Origin: Anaerolineales bacterium UBA6055
GTDB taxonomy: Bacteria > Chloroflexota > Anaerolineae > Aggregatilineales > Phototrophicaceae
NCBI GenBank assembly: GCA_002428985.1
Contig: DIYL01000059.1
Coordinates: 236,872-300,871, forward strand
Direction of reading: 5' to 3'
DNA: 64,000 bases
Part shown: piece by piece, positions 32,348 through 42,169 of the stretch
How positions within the stretch are numbered: position 1 is the stretch's first letter
Layout: every line of letters starts with the position of its first letter
Position numbers and translations under genes: made by a program
Notes under the pieces: generated by a model
What the model was told of the DNA's origin: nothing
The model's database searches: none
The model's input: only the letters and a program-made list of their open reading frames with translations

Positions 32348-34765
32348 ATGGCGCAAGAAAAAGTCCAACAATTACTGGTACTCGCAGTTAAATCTGTCAA
32401 AGCAGGCGATAAAGACAAAGGTCGCCAAGCATTTCTGGCGGCAATTAAACTCGACCCTGATAATGAAACCGCATGGATGGGATTAGTCAGTGTCGCTAAA
32501 GACAATCGTGAACGTCTGACAGCGCTCAAACAAGTCCTCACACGCGACCCAAATAACGAGCGGGCATTGGCTGTTCTCGATAAGCTAGGGATACCACCCG
32601 AACGTCTACTCGGTAGCACACCTGCGCCTCCAGCCGAACCTGAACCAGAACCGGAAGCACCCCCTTATACCGAGCCAGACTTTGACGAACCGGACGAACC
32701 TTTAGGATCAGCTACTTTTACCGAACCCGATGAATCATCATCCAGTGTGAAAGCATTTTCAACAGGTCCATTAAGCACTCGCCAACCAGAACCCAAGCCA
32801 GAACCAGAACCGGAAGCACCTATCGAACCCCAGCGTTCTGTCTTTGAATTACCACCGCCAGTACTCGGCACAGAAGTCGGGACACCTGTTGCCGATCCAC
32901 AAGCACTCGGTCGTACTGTAGCCGATGTTGAAAATTTAGTCACAGCATATCTCGAGAATGAATACACATTTGATAATATCAACTGGGTACATAAAACCAA
33001 ACGACGTGCTGGCGAACGCGACATCTGGCAATGGCGTGCTCAAGTTTTAGGGATTGCCACAGCATTCTTGCTGATTTTTGTCGCATTACCCGCATTAATC
33101 TTCGTGAGTACACCGGAGGGTCAAAAAATCGTTTTTGCCCCGACATGGACACAATCGCCAACACCAACCTTCACACCAACCAATACACCGGGTATCACAC
33201 CAACACCATCATCCGTCCCTAATGTAACCCTTACACCAACACCAACATTCCAATTGCGAGGTGTCGAAGATGACCTTGATTTAAATATCACACCCGTCCC
33301 CACACAGGGTTATAGTCCGGGTGGCCTCGCACCGAGCCCCAATATTCTCGAGGCATGGGAACTCATTCGTATGGAAGAATACGTTGAGGCATTCGAAATT
33401 CTCGAAGATGAAAAGTTAACCGAGCTTGGGTATCCTTACCCTTATTATTTGCAAGCGCAGATTGATCTCCTCGCCAACAATAATCCCGAAGAAGCCCTTA
33501 ACAAAATTACTGAGGGCGAACAATTGTTGGAACAAGCCGCAGCTGAACGTCGTGCAGGGTTCACACCGCTCTATGTATTGGGACGTGGTGAAATCGCACT
33601 CTATCAAGCCATCCAAGCACAACAACGCGGTCAATCGTCCGCCCAATTCTTCACCGAAGCCGAACAACTCCTTCAATCAGCCATTAATCTCGATGGCGAA
33701 ATGACCGAAGCTTATATTCAACTCGCGCGATTGTACACTGCGCAAGAAGTATATGATGAAGCAATTAACACGCTTAATCGTGCCATTGAAGGCGATTTAG
33801 CCGACCAATTTTTCACAGACATCGCACTGCGGGTCGAACGTGGACAAGTCTACTTTGCACAGGGTGACTACAATCGCGCCTATCAAGAAGCCCAAGAAGC
33901 GCTATTCTATGATAAATATGCAGAAGAAGCATATATCTTACAAGCCGAATCCGCCCTACGTCTCGGTCGTCCGGGGCTCGCAAACAACGACCTCAACCAA
34001 TATCAGTTGGTCTTCCCTCAGAGCATCTTAGCCTACAAATTGGAGGGTGACGCTTACTTACTAGAAGGTAAAGCCGATCAAGCCTTACTGGCTTATAATA
34101 TCGCGATACAAGGTAATGAAGATACTGTCGAAGCCCTACCCGTTATTGAAGCCCGCTCAGATTTATACGCCAGCCAACGACGTTATGCTCTAGCCCTCGA
34201 GTCATACAGTGAGTATCTCAACATCCGTAATAGTGACAATATCCGTGTCAAACGCACGATTGTTGCCTATAACGCAGGCGAATATGACACAGCTTTACAA
34301 GATATCCGCCGCCTAGAGCAGTCGGATGCTGTTTCTGCGGGTGACCTCGAATTATTGCGAGGGCAAATTTTAGTGAATACTGCCGAAAGCACCGCCGATT
34401 ATGAAGAAGCACTATCGGCACTGAGCAATGCAATTTTGACATTAGGTGTATCCGATGACAGCCGTGGAAACGCCGATGAATATCTTGCTCGCGCCAATTT
34501 TGCGGTCGGCAACTTCACCCAAGCCTTAAACGATATCAATCGTTCCCTAACCCCACCATTCGGTGGCGAAACCGGATCACGTCGCTTCATTAAAGGACAA
34601 ATTATGCAAGCACTTGAAGATTATGAAGGGGCTCGTGACGAATATGAATTTGTCATCGCATGGGCACAAATCTTCCCGTATCCGTTCATAGATGAAGCCC
34701 GCGAAAATTACGAAGAGGTACTCGACTTGATAGCCAACCCACCCGAAGAAGAGGATGATGCCTAA
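32348..34765 (+). CDS. TPR-repeat membrane protein
   Basis: The product has 805 residues. A cytoplasmic N-terminal TPR-like part (KAGDKDKGRQAFLAAIKLDP) is followed by Pro/Glu-rich linkers (PAPPAEPEPEPEAPP), a single membrane helix near 238-256 (ATAFLLIFVALPALIFVS), a Thr/Pro-rich external linker (SPTPTFTPTNTPGITPTPS), and about 450 residues of extracytoplasmic TPR units such as SAINLDGEMTEAYIQLARLY. Such proteins scaffold envelope complexes. The T/P-rich linker style is common in Anaerolineae. It converges on recO with one base between the two stops. Confidence 0.84.
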   Translation: MAQEKVQQLLVLAVKSVKAGDKDKGRQAFLAAIKLDPDNETAWMGLVSVAKDNRERLTALKQVLTRDPNNERALAVLDKLGIPPERLLGSTPAPPAEPEPEPEAPPYTEPDFDEPDEPLGSATFTEPDESSSSVKAFSTGPLSTRQPEPKPEPEPEAPIEPQRSVFELPPPVLGTEVGTPVADPQALGRTVADVENLVTAYLENEYTFDNINWVHKTKRRAGERDIWQWRAQVLGIATAFLLIFVALPALIFVSTPEGQKIVFAPTWTQSPTPTFTPTNTPGITPTPSSVPNVTLTPTPTFQLRGVEDDLDLNITPVPTQGYSPGGLAPSPNILEAWELIRMEEYVEAFEILEDEKLTELGYPYPYYLQAQIDLLANNNPEEALNKITEGEQLLEQAAAERRAGFTPLYVLGRGEIALYQAIQAQQRGQSSAQFFTEAEQLLQSAINLDGEMTEAYIQLARLYTAQEVYDEAINTLNRAIEGDLADQFFTDIALRVERGQVYFAQGDYNRAYQEAQEALFYDKYAEEAYILQAESALRLGRPGLANNDLNQYQLVFPQSILAYKLEGDAYLLEGKADQALLAYNIAIQGNEDTVEALPVIEARSDLYASQRRYALALESYSEYLNIRNSDNIRVKRTIVAYNAGEYDTALQDIRRLEQSDAVSAGDLELLRGQILVNTAESTADYEEALSALSNAILTLGVSDDSRGNADEYLARANFAVGNFTQALNDINRSLTPPFGGETGSRRFIKGQIMQALEDYEGARDEYEFVIAWAQIFPYPFIDEARENYEEVLDLIANPPEEEDDA

Positions 34766-34766
34766 C

Positions 34767-35555
34767 CTACATATCCGGCAAAAATTGACGCAACCGCCGG
34801 ATAAAATCAATACTCTGGAGTTGGCTTTCTAGCAGATAGGCAATATAGCTAATCATAATCCGTTCAGCATGCGCATGCTGTTCCGGCGAGACCTTGAGGC
34901 TTTTGACACGCTCATACTTTTTAAAGTTGCGTTGCATATGCCGCAATAATTTGAGGGTATTAAAATCAATCGACACCATACTAGTCGCGACCTGTGGTGC
35001 CGCATGTTGACTCACAACACCACCCTCATCGTTACTGAAAAAGTGCGCCTGTGGCAATAGCGGTTCACGGTCAATCACACATTCCATCAACTCAGGGCGA
35101 AAACCAACCAACTCCAACAACAGCAATTCATAAAACCGCGTCGCTAAGCGAGGGTCATCATCTTTATCAGCGAGGCGTTGCAATGTCTGATGCAATAACA
35201 CAAACAAATCCGTCTGGCTCACATCTTCATCCGCCGTGAAGCGATCCAACAATTCAGCGATATAATTAGCATATGCACCACGCACCAAATCCTCACGCAA
35301 CAGCAGATACGGGTCAATCAATTCAGCTTGCACCAAGATATCAAGGTTGCGCCCCTTATGGATCATCACATCGACCCGCGCGAACAATTCCACATGCCCA
35401 CTGACTTTCGACTGCGGTTTGCGCGCCCCTTTGGCTATTGCGCTGATTTTGCCATAATCTGGTGTAAACAACCTTAATAAACGGTCGGATTCACCGAAGT
35501 CACGCCGACTCAGGACAATCGCTTGGGTACGAAATTGACGCACATTATTAGACAT
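34767..35555 (-). CDS. recO: DNA repair protein RecO
   Basis: The product has 262 residues. The N-terminal OB fold (RTQAIVLSRRDFGESDRLLR, then GKISAIAKGARKPQSKVSGH) and the central helical region (RGAYANYIAELLDRFTADED; LLLLELVGFRPELMECV) are diagnostic. RecO loads RecA on SSB-coated DNA with RecR. The four-Cys zinc finger found in many RecO proteins is absent: only one Cys (MECVIDREPL) remains at that place, as in some lineages. It follows the WD40 gene by 29 nt on the same strand and may be read through from it. Confidence 0.93.
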   Translation of the reverse strand: MSNNVRQFRTQAIVLSRRDFGESDRLLRLFTPDYGKISAIAKGARKPQSKVSGHVELFARVDVMIHKGRNLDILVQAELIDPYLLLREDLVRGAYANYIAELLDRFTADEDVSQTDLFVLLHQTLQRLADKDDDPRLATRFYELLLLELVGFRPELMECVIDREPLLPQAHFFSNDEGGVVSQHAAPQVATSMVSIDFNTLKLLRHMQRNFKKYERVKSLKVSPEQHAHAERIMISYIAYLLESQLQSIDFIRRLRQFLPDM

Positions 35556-35584
35556 ACTATCGCTCTGGATTCAAATTATTGAGA

Positions 35585-37372
35585 TTATTCTATTATACCC
35601 CAGAATCTAGCAGTTCCATCCTGACCATAAGATACAATCATACTGTCGTCATCGGCAAATCGTATTGTCTGTACAGGTGAGGTATGTCCATTTAATATCT
35701 TAATTTGTTGTTTCGATTGCCAGTCCCATATACCAATTCTTATTTTATTTTGAAGATACCCTCCATAGCTGGCTGCAATTAGCGTGCTATCACTTGAAAA
35801 TGCTAAACTATTTACACCATAGGGAATAACATGTGATAATGCGTGTGTTTCCACATTCAGAATATGTACACCGCGCCATGCACTTATAGCAACATATCGT
35901 TCATCGGGGCTTATAACAACCTCATTGACCAAACCAGAGTCATTAGATAAACGAAAAGCCATGAGTTGATGTCCTTTATCATCACACAGACGAACCGCAG
36001 GCGGTGGGAATGGGAACACATCATGAGGGTTGGATACCACGATCGCCAGTTGGTGTCGATTAAAACGTGTCGCCATTGGAACGCCATTCGGTCCGTAGAT
36101 ATTGGTAGCGTGTGTCGGTTGGCTTATCTGATCAGCTATAGCTAACTGCGATGTTCCATAATAATCCGGCAATTCCAAAAGCTCACGACCATTTTCTACA
36201 TCCCATATCAGAATCGGCTCGTCAGATATTCTTTGAAGATAATCAATAAAGATATATACACCATGAAGGGGAATCGCAGGTAAACCAGCTAAAAGAGTAC
36301 CTGTATGATTAAAATGACCACGCAGAATATGCGTATTTTTAGGACTTCCACTCAAGTCTGCTTGCCATAATTGATACCCATATAATAAATGTTGACCATC
36401 AGAACTAAATGTAGCACGGAAATGTTTTGAAGGTTCTCCTGTCGCATGTGTAGCCATGCTAATCCGCCCATGGCTTATTTCTTGTGATGATTGAATATCC
36501 CATAAACGAACATATTGCGGTGTATAAGCATCGGCTGTAGCAATAATCGTACCATCATGATTGAAAGCAATATGGTCACCATTACTGTCCTGAGTATCAA
36601 TATTTGATATTTTCTCTCCTGTAGCAAGTTCCCAAATATCCACAGTCGTATACACAACTTTTTTGCGCTCTAGATCATGTCCCGTCCCACCAACAGCAAG
36701 GCGTGTATCATCTGGGCTAAAAGCCACATCATTAGTCAACATAAAGTCATTATCAAATGTATGCAGTAACTCACCTGTGGCTATATCCCACACTTGCGCC
36801 TTGTCTGTAAGAGCTGCAGCAATTTGGGTATTATCAGAATTGATAGCGACATTTTTTAGCGTTGTACTATCGTAAGCAAGTGTTTGCAACACATCACCAG
36901 ATTGCGCATCTAATATCGGTATTTCCCCATTACCTCGCAAAATAACAATAAGCGATCTATCAGGACTGATAGCAAACTGATCAACATATTGATTGAACAT
37001 CCATAATAATTCAGGTTCAGCGACAAGGTCATCATGATTGTGTTGCCACAGCCCAACTGTAGTCAGCACCATTAGATCATCTTGTGGCGACCAAAACACT
37101 TCGCGCACATATCCCCGTCCAACTCGCTCTAATTCTATGATTTGATCTACATTTTGTTTTGTAATGGTTCGCGTTTGTATATCGGGTAAATCAAGGGGTT
37201 GAGTTTCTATGGGATCAGCACTGACCTCAGCAAGAGCCTTTAAACACGTGCCATCATCACCCGGATTGTGATAACGATAATAAAGCATTCCAAAGCCAGC
37301 CAACACCAAAACACCTATGAGTAACAAAATTGTGCTGATCAACCGGAGTATTCCTCTCAGAACTTTCTTCAT
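35585..37372 (-). CDS. WD40-repeat protein with N-terminal membrane anchor
   Basis: The product has 595 residues. An N-terminal helix (ILRLISTILLLIGVLVLAGF) anchors a large extracytoplasmic beta-propeller region with many WD40 blades: for example LAVGGTGHDLERKKVVYTTV then VDIWELATGEKI; HIAFNHDGTIIATADAYTP then VRLWDIQSSQE; and the last blade HTSPVQTIRFADDDSMIVSY. Likely a protein-interaction platform at the cell surface. No kinase or other enzyme domain is attached. It may be co-transcribed with recO. Confidence 0.86.
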   Translation of the reverse strand: MKKVLRGILRLISTILLLIGVLVLAGFGMLYYRYHNPGDDGTCLKALAEVSADPIETQPLDLPDIQTRTITKQNVDQIIELERVGRGYVREVFWSPQDDLMVLTTVGLWQHNHDDLVAEPELLWMFNQYVDQFAISPDRSLIVILRGNGEIPILDAQSGDVLQTLAYDSTTLKNVAINSDNTQIAAALTDKAQVWDIATGELLHTFDNDFMLTNDVAFSPDDTRLAVGGTGHDLERKKVVYTTVDIWELATGEKISNIDTQDSNGDHIAFNHDGTIIATADAYTPQYVRLWDIQSSQEISHGRISMATHATGEPSKHFRATFSSDGQHLLYGYQLWQADLSGSPKNTHILRGHFNHTGTLLAGLPAIPLHGVYIFIDYLQRISDEPILIWDVENGRELLELPDYYGTSQLAIADQISQPTHATNIYGPNGVPMATRFNRHQLAIVVSNPHDVFPFPPPAVRLCDDKGHQLMAFRLSNDSGLVNEVVISPDERYVAISAWRGVHILNVETHALSHVIPYGVNSLAFSSDSTLIAASYGGYLQNKIRIGIWDWQSKQQIKILNGHTSPVQTIRFADDDSMIVSYGQDGTARFWGIIE

Positions 37373-37444
37373 AGAAGTGATTTTCTCGCACTGCTTTCAA
37401 TAACTATTGTGGCACTAAGAATTTTCTCTTGATTCATTTCTATT

Positions 37445-37472
37445 CTCTGTGATCTCTGTGTCTCTGTGGTGA
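37445..37472. repeat. CTCTGTG mini-tandem repeat
   Basis: Three CTCTGTG words with short spacers (37445-37451, 37454-37460, 37462-37468), ending GTGGTGAAA. A degenerate relative (TTTTTGTGGGTCTGGTCTTC, 38074-38093) lies on the other side of the HIT gene. I recall similar sequences as common intergenic repeats in diverse bacterial genomes; origin unknown. Confidence 0.6.
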
Positions 37473-37512
37473 AATATATTTTAAGACATCACTGACATCT
37501 ACAATCAGGAAA

Positions 37513-37986
37513 TTACTTTATAGACAAATTTTGAAAATAAGCACGTAATTTCTGAGCATACGGCAGACGTTCCGCTGGATCACTTTGTTGGCGCTGGAAT
37601 GTCAAGTCATACAGATAATCATTGTGATACCGTGGAAACACATGCAGATGATAGTGGAATATTTCCTGATAACCCGCAGGCTCGTTATGCTGGCGTATCG
37701 ATGTACCATCACATTGATACACATGCTTGAACGCAATCGCGACCTGTTTGGACGCTTCAAAAATTGCAGCACCTACATCATATGGTATGTCGTACAGTGC
37801 TTCATAGTGCACATTCGGTAGAATAATCACATGCCCTTTATTATTCGGCCACCAATGCGACCCGACAAAAGCCGTGATATGCTCGGTTTTTAAGACAACA
37901 TCTTCGGGTTGTGTAATCGGTGCGCGACTGCCTTGTACAATCCCACAAAATAAACAGTCGTAGTCTTCTGGGGCATGGCTAAACAT
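37513..37986 (-). CDS. HIT family hydrolase/transferase
   Basis: The product has 157 residues. The catalytic motif HYHLHVF at 111-117 fits H-phi-H-phi-H-phi-phi, with His113 as nucleophile. An N-terminal pair Cys11-x2-Cys14 (YDCLFCGIV) matches zinc-binding Hint-type members. NNKGHVIILPNVHYEALYDI is the conserved strand-turn. Function: hydrolysis or transfer on nucleotide phosphoramidates or dinucleoside polyphosphates. It has a weak but visible GGGAGG upstream. It is flanked by CTCTGTG-type repeats and preceded by the terminator of the dehydrogenase gene. Confidence 0.9.
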   Translation of the reverse strand: MFSHAPEDYDCLFCGIVQGSRAPITQPEDVVLKTEHITAFVGSHWWPNNKGHVIILPNVHYEALYDIPYDVGAAIFEASKQVAIAFKHVYQCDGTSIRQHNEPAGYQEIFHYHLHVFPRYHNDYLYDLTFQRQQSDPAERLPYAQKLRAYFQNLSIK

Positions 37987-38011
37987 CTATCAACTCGCCT
38001 CCCAACAAAAT

Positions 38012-38050
38012 TAAAAAGCTGTGTATCGCTCCTTAGAACATATACACAGC
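38012..38050 (-). terminator. Rho-independent terminator of the Gfo/Idh/MocA gene
   Basis: On the minus strand: GCTGTGTAT, 15-nt loop, ATACACAGC (9-bp perfect stem), then TTTTTAATTTT. It lies 57 nt after the dehydrogenase stop and 32 nt before the HIT start. Confidence 0.85.
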
Positions 38051-38106
38051 CGTCTAGCCATAGTCTTTATATTTTTTGTGGGTCTGGTCTTCGTGGTTAT
38101 CTATAC

Positions 38107-39282
38107 CTAATCAATCGCAATCGATGTGACATCTTCCCATGTGCCACTATCCCACGAGCGCACCATCGCATCATGCACTTCAGCGACATCCAATACCTCA
38201 CGGAAACCGGGTTGCGTCTGCTCACCTTCAGCGACCGATTTGAGGAAATGATAAGCTTCAATCACTTTCATATCTTCATAACCAAGCCCACTACCTTCAC
38301 CCGGATTGAAGTTACCATGATAAGGATATTGATCACCACTCACCAAACGAATGAAACCATCGTGATACCCATCACCAGTCGGCAGATAGAGTTGCAATTC
38401 ATTCATCCGTTCAAAATCCCAGTTCATCGCACCTTTTGTGCCGTTGATTTCAAACCCGAATTGATTTTTAGGTCCGAAAATCGTCCGTGACACTTCAACC
38501 GACCCGCGCACACCATTCTCAAATTCGACCAGCGCACCGACATAATCCTCATTGGTGACAGGTCCTTTGGGGTCATCGGGTTGACCCACAGAATAATGCG
38601 TCCCTTTGCCGGGAATTGGCTTGGGGCGTTCTGGAATAAATGTATGCGAATTACTGACAACCCGTTTAACCGGACCCGTTAGGAACAATGCCATATCCAT
38701 CACATGCGCCATGATGTCACCTAGCACACCATAACCGGAGATATTTTTATCGAACCGCCACGACAGCAATCCCATCGGGTCGCTACCATACATACTAAAG
38801 AACCGTCCCCGAAATTGTGTCAAATCACCGAGTTTGCCCTCAGCGATGAGCTTCTTAGCATGCATCACCATCGGTGACCAGCGGTAATTAAACCCAACGA
38901 ACGTCAGCACACCCGCCTCACGGGCAATCGCTTCAATTTGTGATGTTTCTTTGGGGATACGTCCCACCGGCTTTTCACAGAAGATATGTTTACCCGCTTC
39001 GGCAGCTGCTTTTACGATTTCGACATGCAAGCTATTGGGTGTAGCGATATTCACAATCTGTACATCAGGGTGTTCAATCACATCTTGCCAGCGGGTGGTT
39101 GATTGTTCAAAACCGAGCATCTTTTGGGCTTTTTGTGCGCGTTCTTCGACATTATCGGAGCAAATAACTAGCCGTGCATTGAGGTCACTATCGGGGAAAC
39201 GTTGTGACACCATGCTATAGGAACGGCTGTGTACCTGTCCCATCCAACCCATGCCAATCACACCAATACCAATTGTTGTCAT
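38107..39282 (-). CDS. Gfo/Idh/MocA family oxidoreductase
   Basis: The product has 391 residues from ATG 39282 (AGGA 8 nt upstream; the frame extends to 39330 but that end looks untranslated). N-terminal Rossmann fold: IGIGVIGMGWMGQVHSRSY with GxGxxG, then EHPDVQIVNIATPNSLHVEI and the conserved HIFCEKPVGR with catalytic Lys of the EKP motif. The C-terminal alpha/beta domain carries WRFDKNISGYGVLGDIMAHV, the usual substrate-site GGG.D.GxH relative. Likely an NAD(P)-dependent sugar or inositol dehydrogenase; substrate unknown. Single gene with its own terminator. Confidence 0.92.
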   Translation of the reverse strand: MTTIGIGVIGMGWMGQVHSRSYSMVSQRFPDSDLNARLVICSDNVEERAQKAQKMLGFEQSTTRWQDVIEHPDVQIVNIATPNSLHVEIVKAAAEAGKHIFCEKPVGRIPKETSQIEAIAREAGVLTFVGFNYRWSPMVMHAKKLIAEGKLGDLTQFRGRFFSMYGSDPMGLLSWRFDKNISGYGVLGDIMAHVMDMALFLTGPVKRVVSNSHTFIPERPKPIPGKGTHYSVGQPDDPKGPVTNEDYVGALVEFENGVRGSVEVSRTIFGPKNQFGFEINGTKGAMNWDFERMNELQLYLPTGDGYHDGFIRLVSGDQYPYHGNFNPGEGSGLGYEDMKVIEAYHFLKSVAEGEQTQPGFREVLDVAEVHDAMVRSWDSGTWEDVTSIAID

Positions 39283-39333
39283 AATCTCTATCCTGTAAAA
39301 ATAACTTTTGAATAATGGGTTTATAAACATAAT

Positions 39334-39362
39334 GTAGGGGCATGATGCATCATGACCCCTAC
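39334..39362. repeat. GTAGGG-family imperfect palindrome
   Basis: GTAGGGGCATGATG then CATCATGACCCCTAC, perfect apart from one extra A. It lies upstream of the dehydrogenase start and downstream of the FHA gene end. Confidence 0.75.
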
Positions 39363-39389
39363 TACGAAAATGTTGTATTTATTTATAGT

Positions 39390-40229
39390 CTATCCACCGA
39401 CGGTACAATAACCCAACGCACTCACAATCTGTGTGATACCAGGGGCTTCACACCAGAGGTTGAGTGTATCAACCAGTACCAGACCGATGATGCTAAAACA
39501 AGCACACGCCAACAAGAAGAACACAAGACAGCCTAAAATCAACCAACGTCCTGATCCACCGCCATCTTCTTCACGCATGGCATACGGATCATAATCATAT
39601 CCAGGATATTGTTGCGGAGGCGCTGGTGTCCCATAACTCGCTTGCTCTTGACCATAGTAGGCTTGACCTTGCTGTTGTTGGGGCTGCTGATACCCTTGAT
39701 AATTTTGATCGGGTTGCTGTTGATAGGGATCAGATGATGGTGGCGCATATGGATCAGCAGGTTGTTGCGGTTGTTGCTGATAACCATAATCTTGTTGCGG
39801 TTGTTGGGGCGCAGGAGGCGCATACGATTGATCGCTCTCAGGGATTTCAGGTTGCGGTGGTGGCGTTGACGTAACAGGTTGTTGTGGTGGTGGCGACGCT
39901 TGTTGTTGCGCTTGTTGCGCACGCTGAATCTCAAAACCAAGGGTTACAGTCTCACCCAATCCAACCATATCGCCATTCTGTAAGGGTGTAACACCCGAAA
40001 CACGTTTGCCATTTACGAACGTGCCGTTTGTTGACCCCAAATCTTCCACTGTAATGCTATCACCAGATCGCACCAATCGCAGGTGATGACGGCTGGCTTC
40101 GCGGTCATTAATCACAATATCATTCGTGATGTCGCGTCCAAGCGTTGTGACATCTTTTGTGATTTCATAAATCTGGTTTGGTTGTGGACCGCGTCGTACA
40201 ACTAAACGGAAGCTATCTCTCTCCTGCAT
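39390..40229 (-). CDS. FHA-domain protein with Gln/Pro-rich linker and membrane helix
   Basis: The product has 279 residues from the second ATG (40229), 5 nt after AGGAGG. The N-terminal FHA domain (about 5-95) shows LGRDITND, ASRHHLRLV and LGSTNGTFVNGKRV, all phosphothreonine-binding residues. A long Gln/Pro/Tyr-rich linker follows (QQPQQDYGYQQQPQQPADPY), then one membrane helix near the C-terminus (WLILGCLVFFLLACACFSII). The FHA domain is cytoplasmic, so the protein probably brings phosphorylated partners to the membrane. Confidence 0.86.
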   Translation of the reverse strand: MQERDSFRLVVRRGPQPNQIYEITKDVTTLGRDITNDIVINDREASRHHLRLVRSGDSITVEDLGSTNGTFVNGKRVSGVTPLQNGDMVGLGETVTLGFEIQRAQQAQQQASPPPQQPVTSTPPPQPEIPESDQSYAPPAPQQPQQDYGYQQQPQQPADPYAPPSSDPYQQQPDQNYQGYQQPQQQQGQAYYGQEQASYGTPAPPQQYPGYDYDPYAMREEDGGGSGRWLILGCLVFFLLACACFSIIGLVLVDTLNLWCEAPGITQIVSALGYCTVGG

Positions 40230-40459
40230 CATATCCTCCTGGGTGCGCGTCAGTGCAACATAAGGGCATGTTTAACTCTATCATGACAATAATTAATTCA
40301 TTATAACAAGCTACATTCATCATCCCAAATAAATTATAGGGATGCGCAGATAGCTTTAAGCATTATACCGTGTTTTACCAATTTGTGAGCCTCAATAATA
40401 CCGTCTTTTATACTTTTGTAGAACTGCTAACATTTGCTAGACAATTGATATCAGTCATC

Positions 40460-41095
40460 TTAGACGCCCCCCAAAGCAGATAAAATCAACACAGTCCCAA
40501 ACCACAACAGCAATGCAATAGTCAGTAAAATAATTCCTTTTAGATAGTGATCATTAACCTTGCGCAGATGATGAAACAAAAATATCCACCCCGACAACCC
40601 CAGCATAAATGTGCCATAAAACGCGACCAAAAATGCAAGCGCATGCCCAATAGACAAAGCCAATGCAGAGACCAATAGTGGACCATTCACCGTTGCCCAA
40701 AACAAATACGGGCCAGGACTGAGGAAATTCATCATCATACCGGTCGCGAGTACACGTCGCCAACTCTGGACAGCCTGCGCATCGTCATCATCCGCAGATA
40801 CATCAATCGTCACTCCCGAGCGGTATTGTTGCCATGCCCCCCACGCAATGTAATAGAGTAATAATCCCCCACCCAATTGAATGAGTTTTAGGGCACTATC
40901 TGGCATCTGCCCAAGAATAAATACCATCAAAATAATAATCGGTGCATCCGTAATCAACGGCGAAAAAACAATAAGTAACGCCTTACGCCAGCCCTGTGTC
41001 AGCGTTGTATTGATGAGATAAGCAATCAATGGACCGGGGACGGTTGTCGCACTAATCCCAAAGCTAATCGCAGGCAAAATAAATTGTTGCAACAT
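40460..41095 (-). CDS. LysE/RhtB-type exporter-like membrane protein
   Basis: The product has 211 residues from ATG 41095 (GGAAG 6 nt upstream). Six hydrophobic helices. The N-terminal SFGISATTVPGPLIAYLINT has the conserved PGP after helix 1 and the following TLTQGWRKALLIVFSPLITD matches the LysE pattern (G.R.G...g...G). Function: proton-linked export of amino acids or similar compounds. The substrate cannot be assigned. Monocistronic. Confidence 0.82.
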   Translation of the reverse strand: MLQQFILPAISFGISATTVPGPLIAYLINTTLTQGWRKALLIVFSPLITDAPIIILMVFILGQMPDSALKLIQLGGGLLLYYIAWGAWQQYRSGVTIDVSADDDDAQAVQSWRRVLATGMMMNFLSPGPYLFWATVNGPLLVSALALSIGHALAFLVAFYGTFMLGLSGWIFLFHHLRKVNDHYLKGIILLTIALLLWFGTVLILSALGGV

Positions 41096-41225
41096 ATGGT
41101 CTTCCAGTAGCATTTTCGTAAAAATAAGGAAGGTTGTATCATGTAATACAAGGGCTGTATAGCTGTTTTATCCATACAAGCGTCTCCCAAATAACATCAA
41201 ACAAACCGACAATGAGGTAAAAATT

Positions 41226-42029
41226 ATGAGTTGGGAAGAACTGCAACGCATTAACAAAGCAATCAAAAATGCTCGCTCGGGGCTGAACAAATTTGGATCA
41301 GATAATACATTCTTCAATGCTGAGCTTATGCGTCTGCGAAACGAGAAAGCCAATCTACCACCTGAGGTATTACGACGAGAACAAATCGAAATCAACACAG
41401 CCCATCTTCAAGGTGTTGTTAAACAAGAGATGGTTGGATCACTTAAAGCGCAAGACATAAAAATTTATCGTGAATCATTGCAACAACTTCATGTCCCCGA
41501 TGACGATATTCAGCAAATTATTGATTCAACTCGTACAGCATATCGAGAGACAGCCCAATCTAAAGTTATTAATAACCTCGTGCGTAAATTACAAGAATCG
41601 CTCAGAGATCATTACGACACAACAGGTCAGGCGTTACGTGTTGATGTTAATGCGGTAATGAGCGGAGATACAACAAGTGAGGAACAGATACAAGATAATG
41701 TTCGCCGTGCAGTTAATCTAGGAGTAGCTCCCGAAGCATTACAAGCCAAAATCAATGAGACACTCTTATTTTCTGATACAGAAAAACAATCCAAGCTCAA
41801 TTCGCTAACCAAGAAAGTTAAAGAATACCTGACAAATATTGAATTCAAAGCTGAACTTGACCCATCATATACTGTTCCAGACGATATGGTACAAGAAATT
41901 CAATTATGGGAAGATAGTGAAGACACCGAATTAACTAAATCACAGACGGATGTCCTACGCGCAAAACGTGAGCTAGAAATCTGTGGTGTAGCCGATGACG
42001 AAATTACATCAGCAATTCGCACCACATAG
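41226..42029 (+). CDS. Hypothetical helical protein
   Basis: The product has 267 residues. ATG 41226 has AGGT upstream. Almost entirely helical and charged, with two repeated-looking halves: TAHLQGVVKQEMVGSLKAQD and VINNLVRKLQESLRDHYDTT are followed by similar blocks ending in an acidic segment (EIQLWEDSEDTELTKSQ). The blocks VPDDDIQQII and VADDEITSAI suggest an internal repeat. No known domain, membrane helix or signal. Probably cytoplasmic scaffold-like; function unknown. Confidence 0.65.
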   Translation: MSWEELQRINKAIKNARSGLNKFGSDNTFFNAELMRLRNEKANLPPEVLRREQIEINTAHLQGVVKQEMVGSLKAQDIKIYRESLQQLHVPDDDIQQIIDSTRTAYRETAQSKVINNLVRKLQESLRDHYDTTGQALRVDVNAVMSGDTTSEEQIQDNVRRAVNLGVAPEALQAKINETLLFSDTEKQSKLNSLTKKVKEYLTNIEFKAELDPSYTVPDDMVQEIQLWEDSEDTELTKSQTDVLRAKRELEICGVADDEITSAIRTT

Positions 42030-42169
42030 AAATTGTGGATTAATATAAGCACGTATATGTTTGCTGATGAGGCATGACGCTGTAGCTAGCGCTACTGGCA
42101 ATGTCACACGAGATGTAGTTGATAACAGAGCAAATCACAATGTCGGTTTTAGAAAATTAGAGAAGTAAC

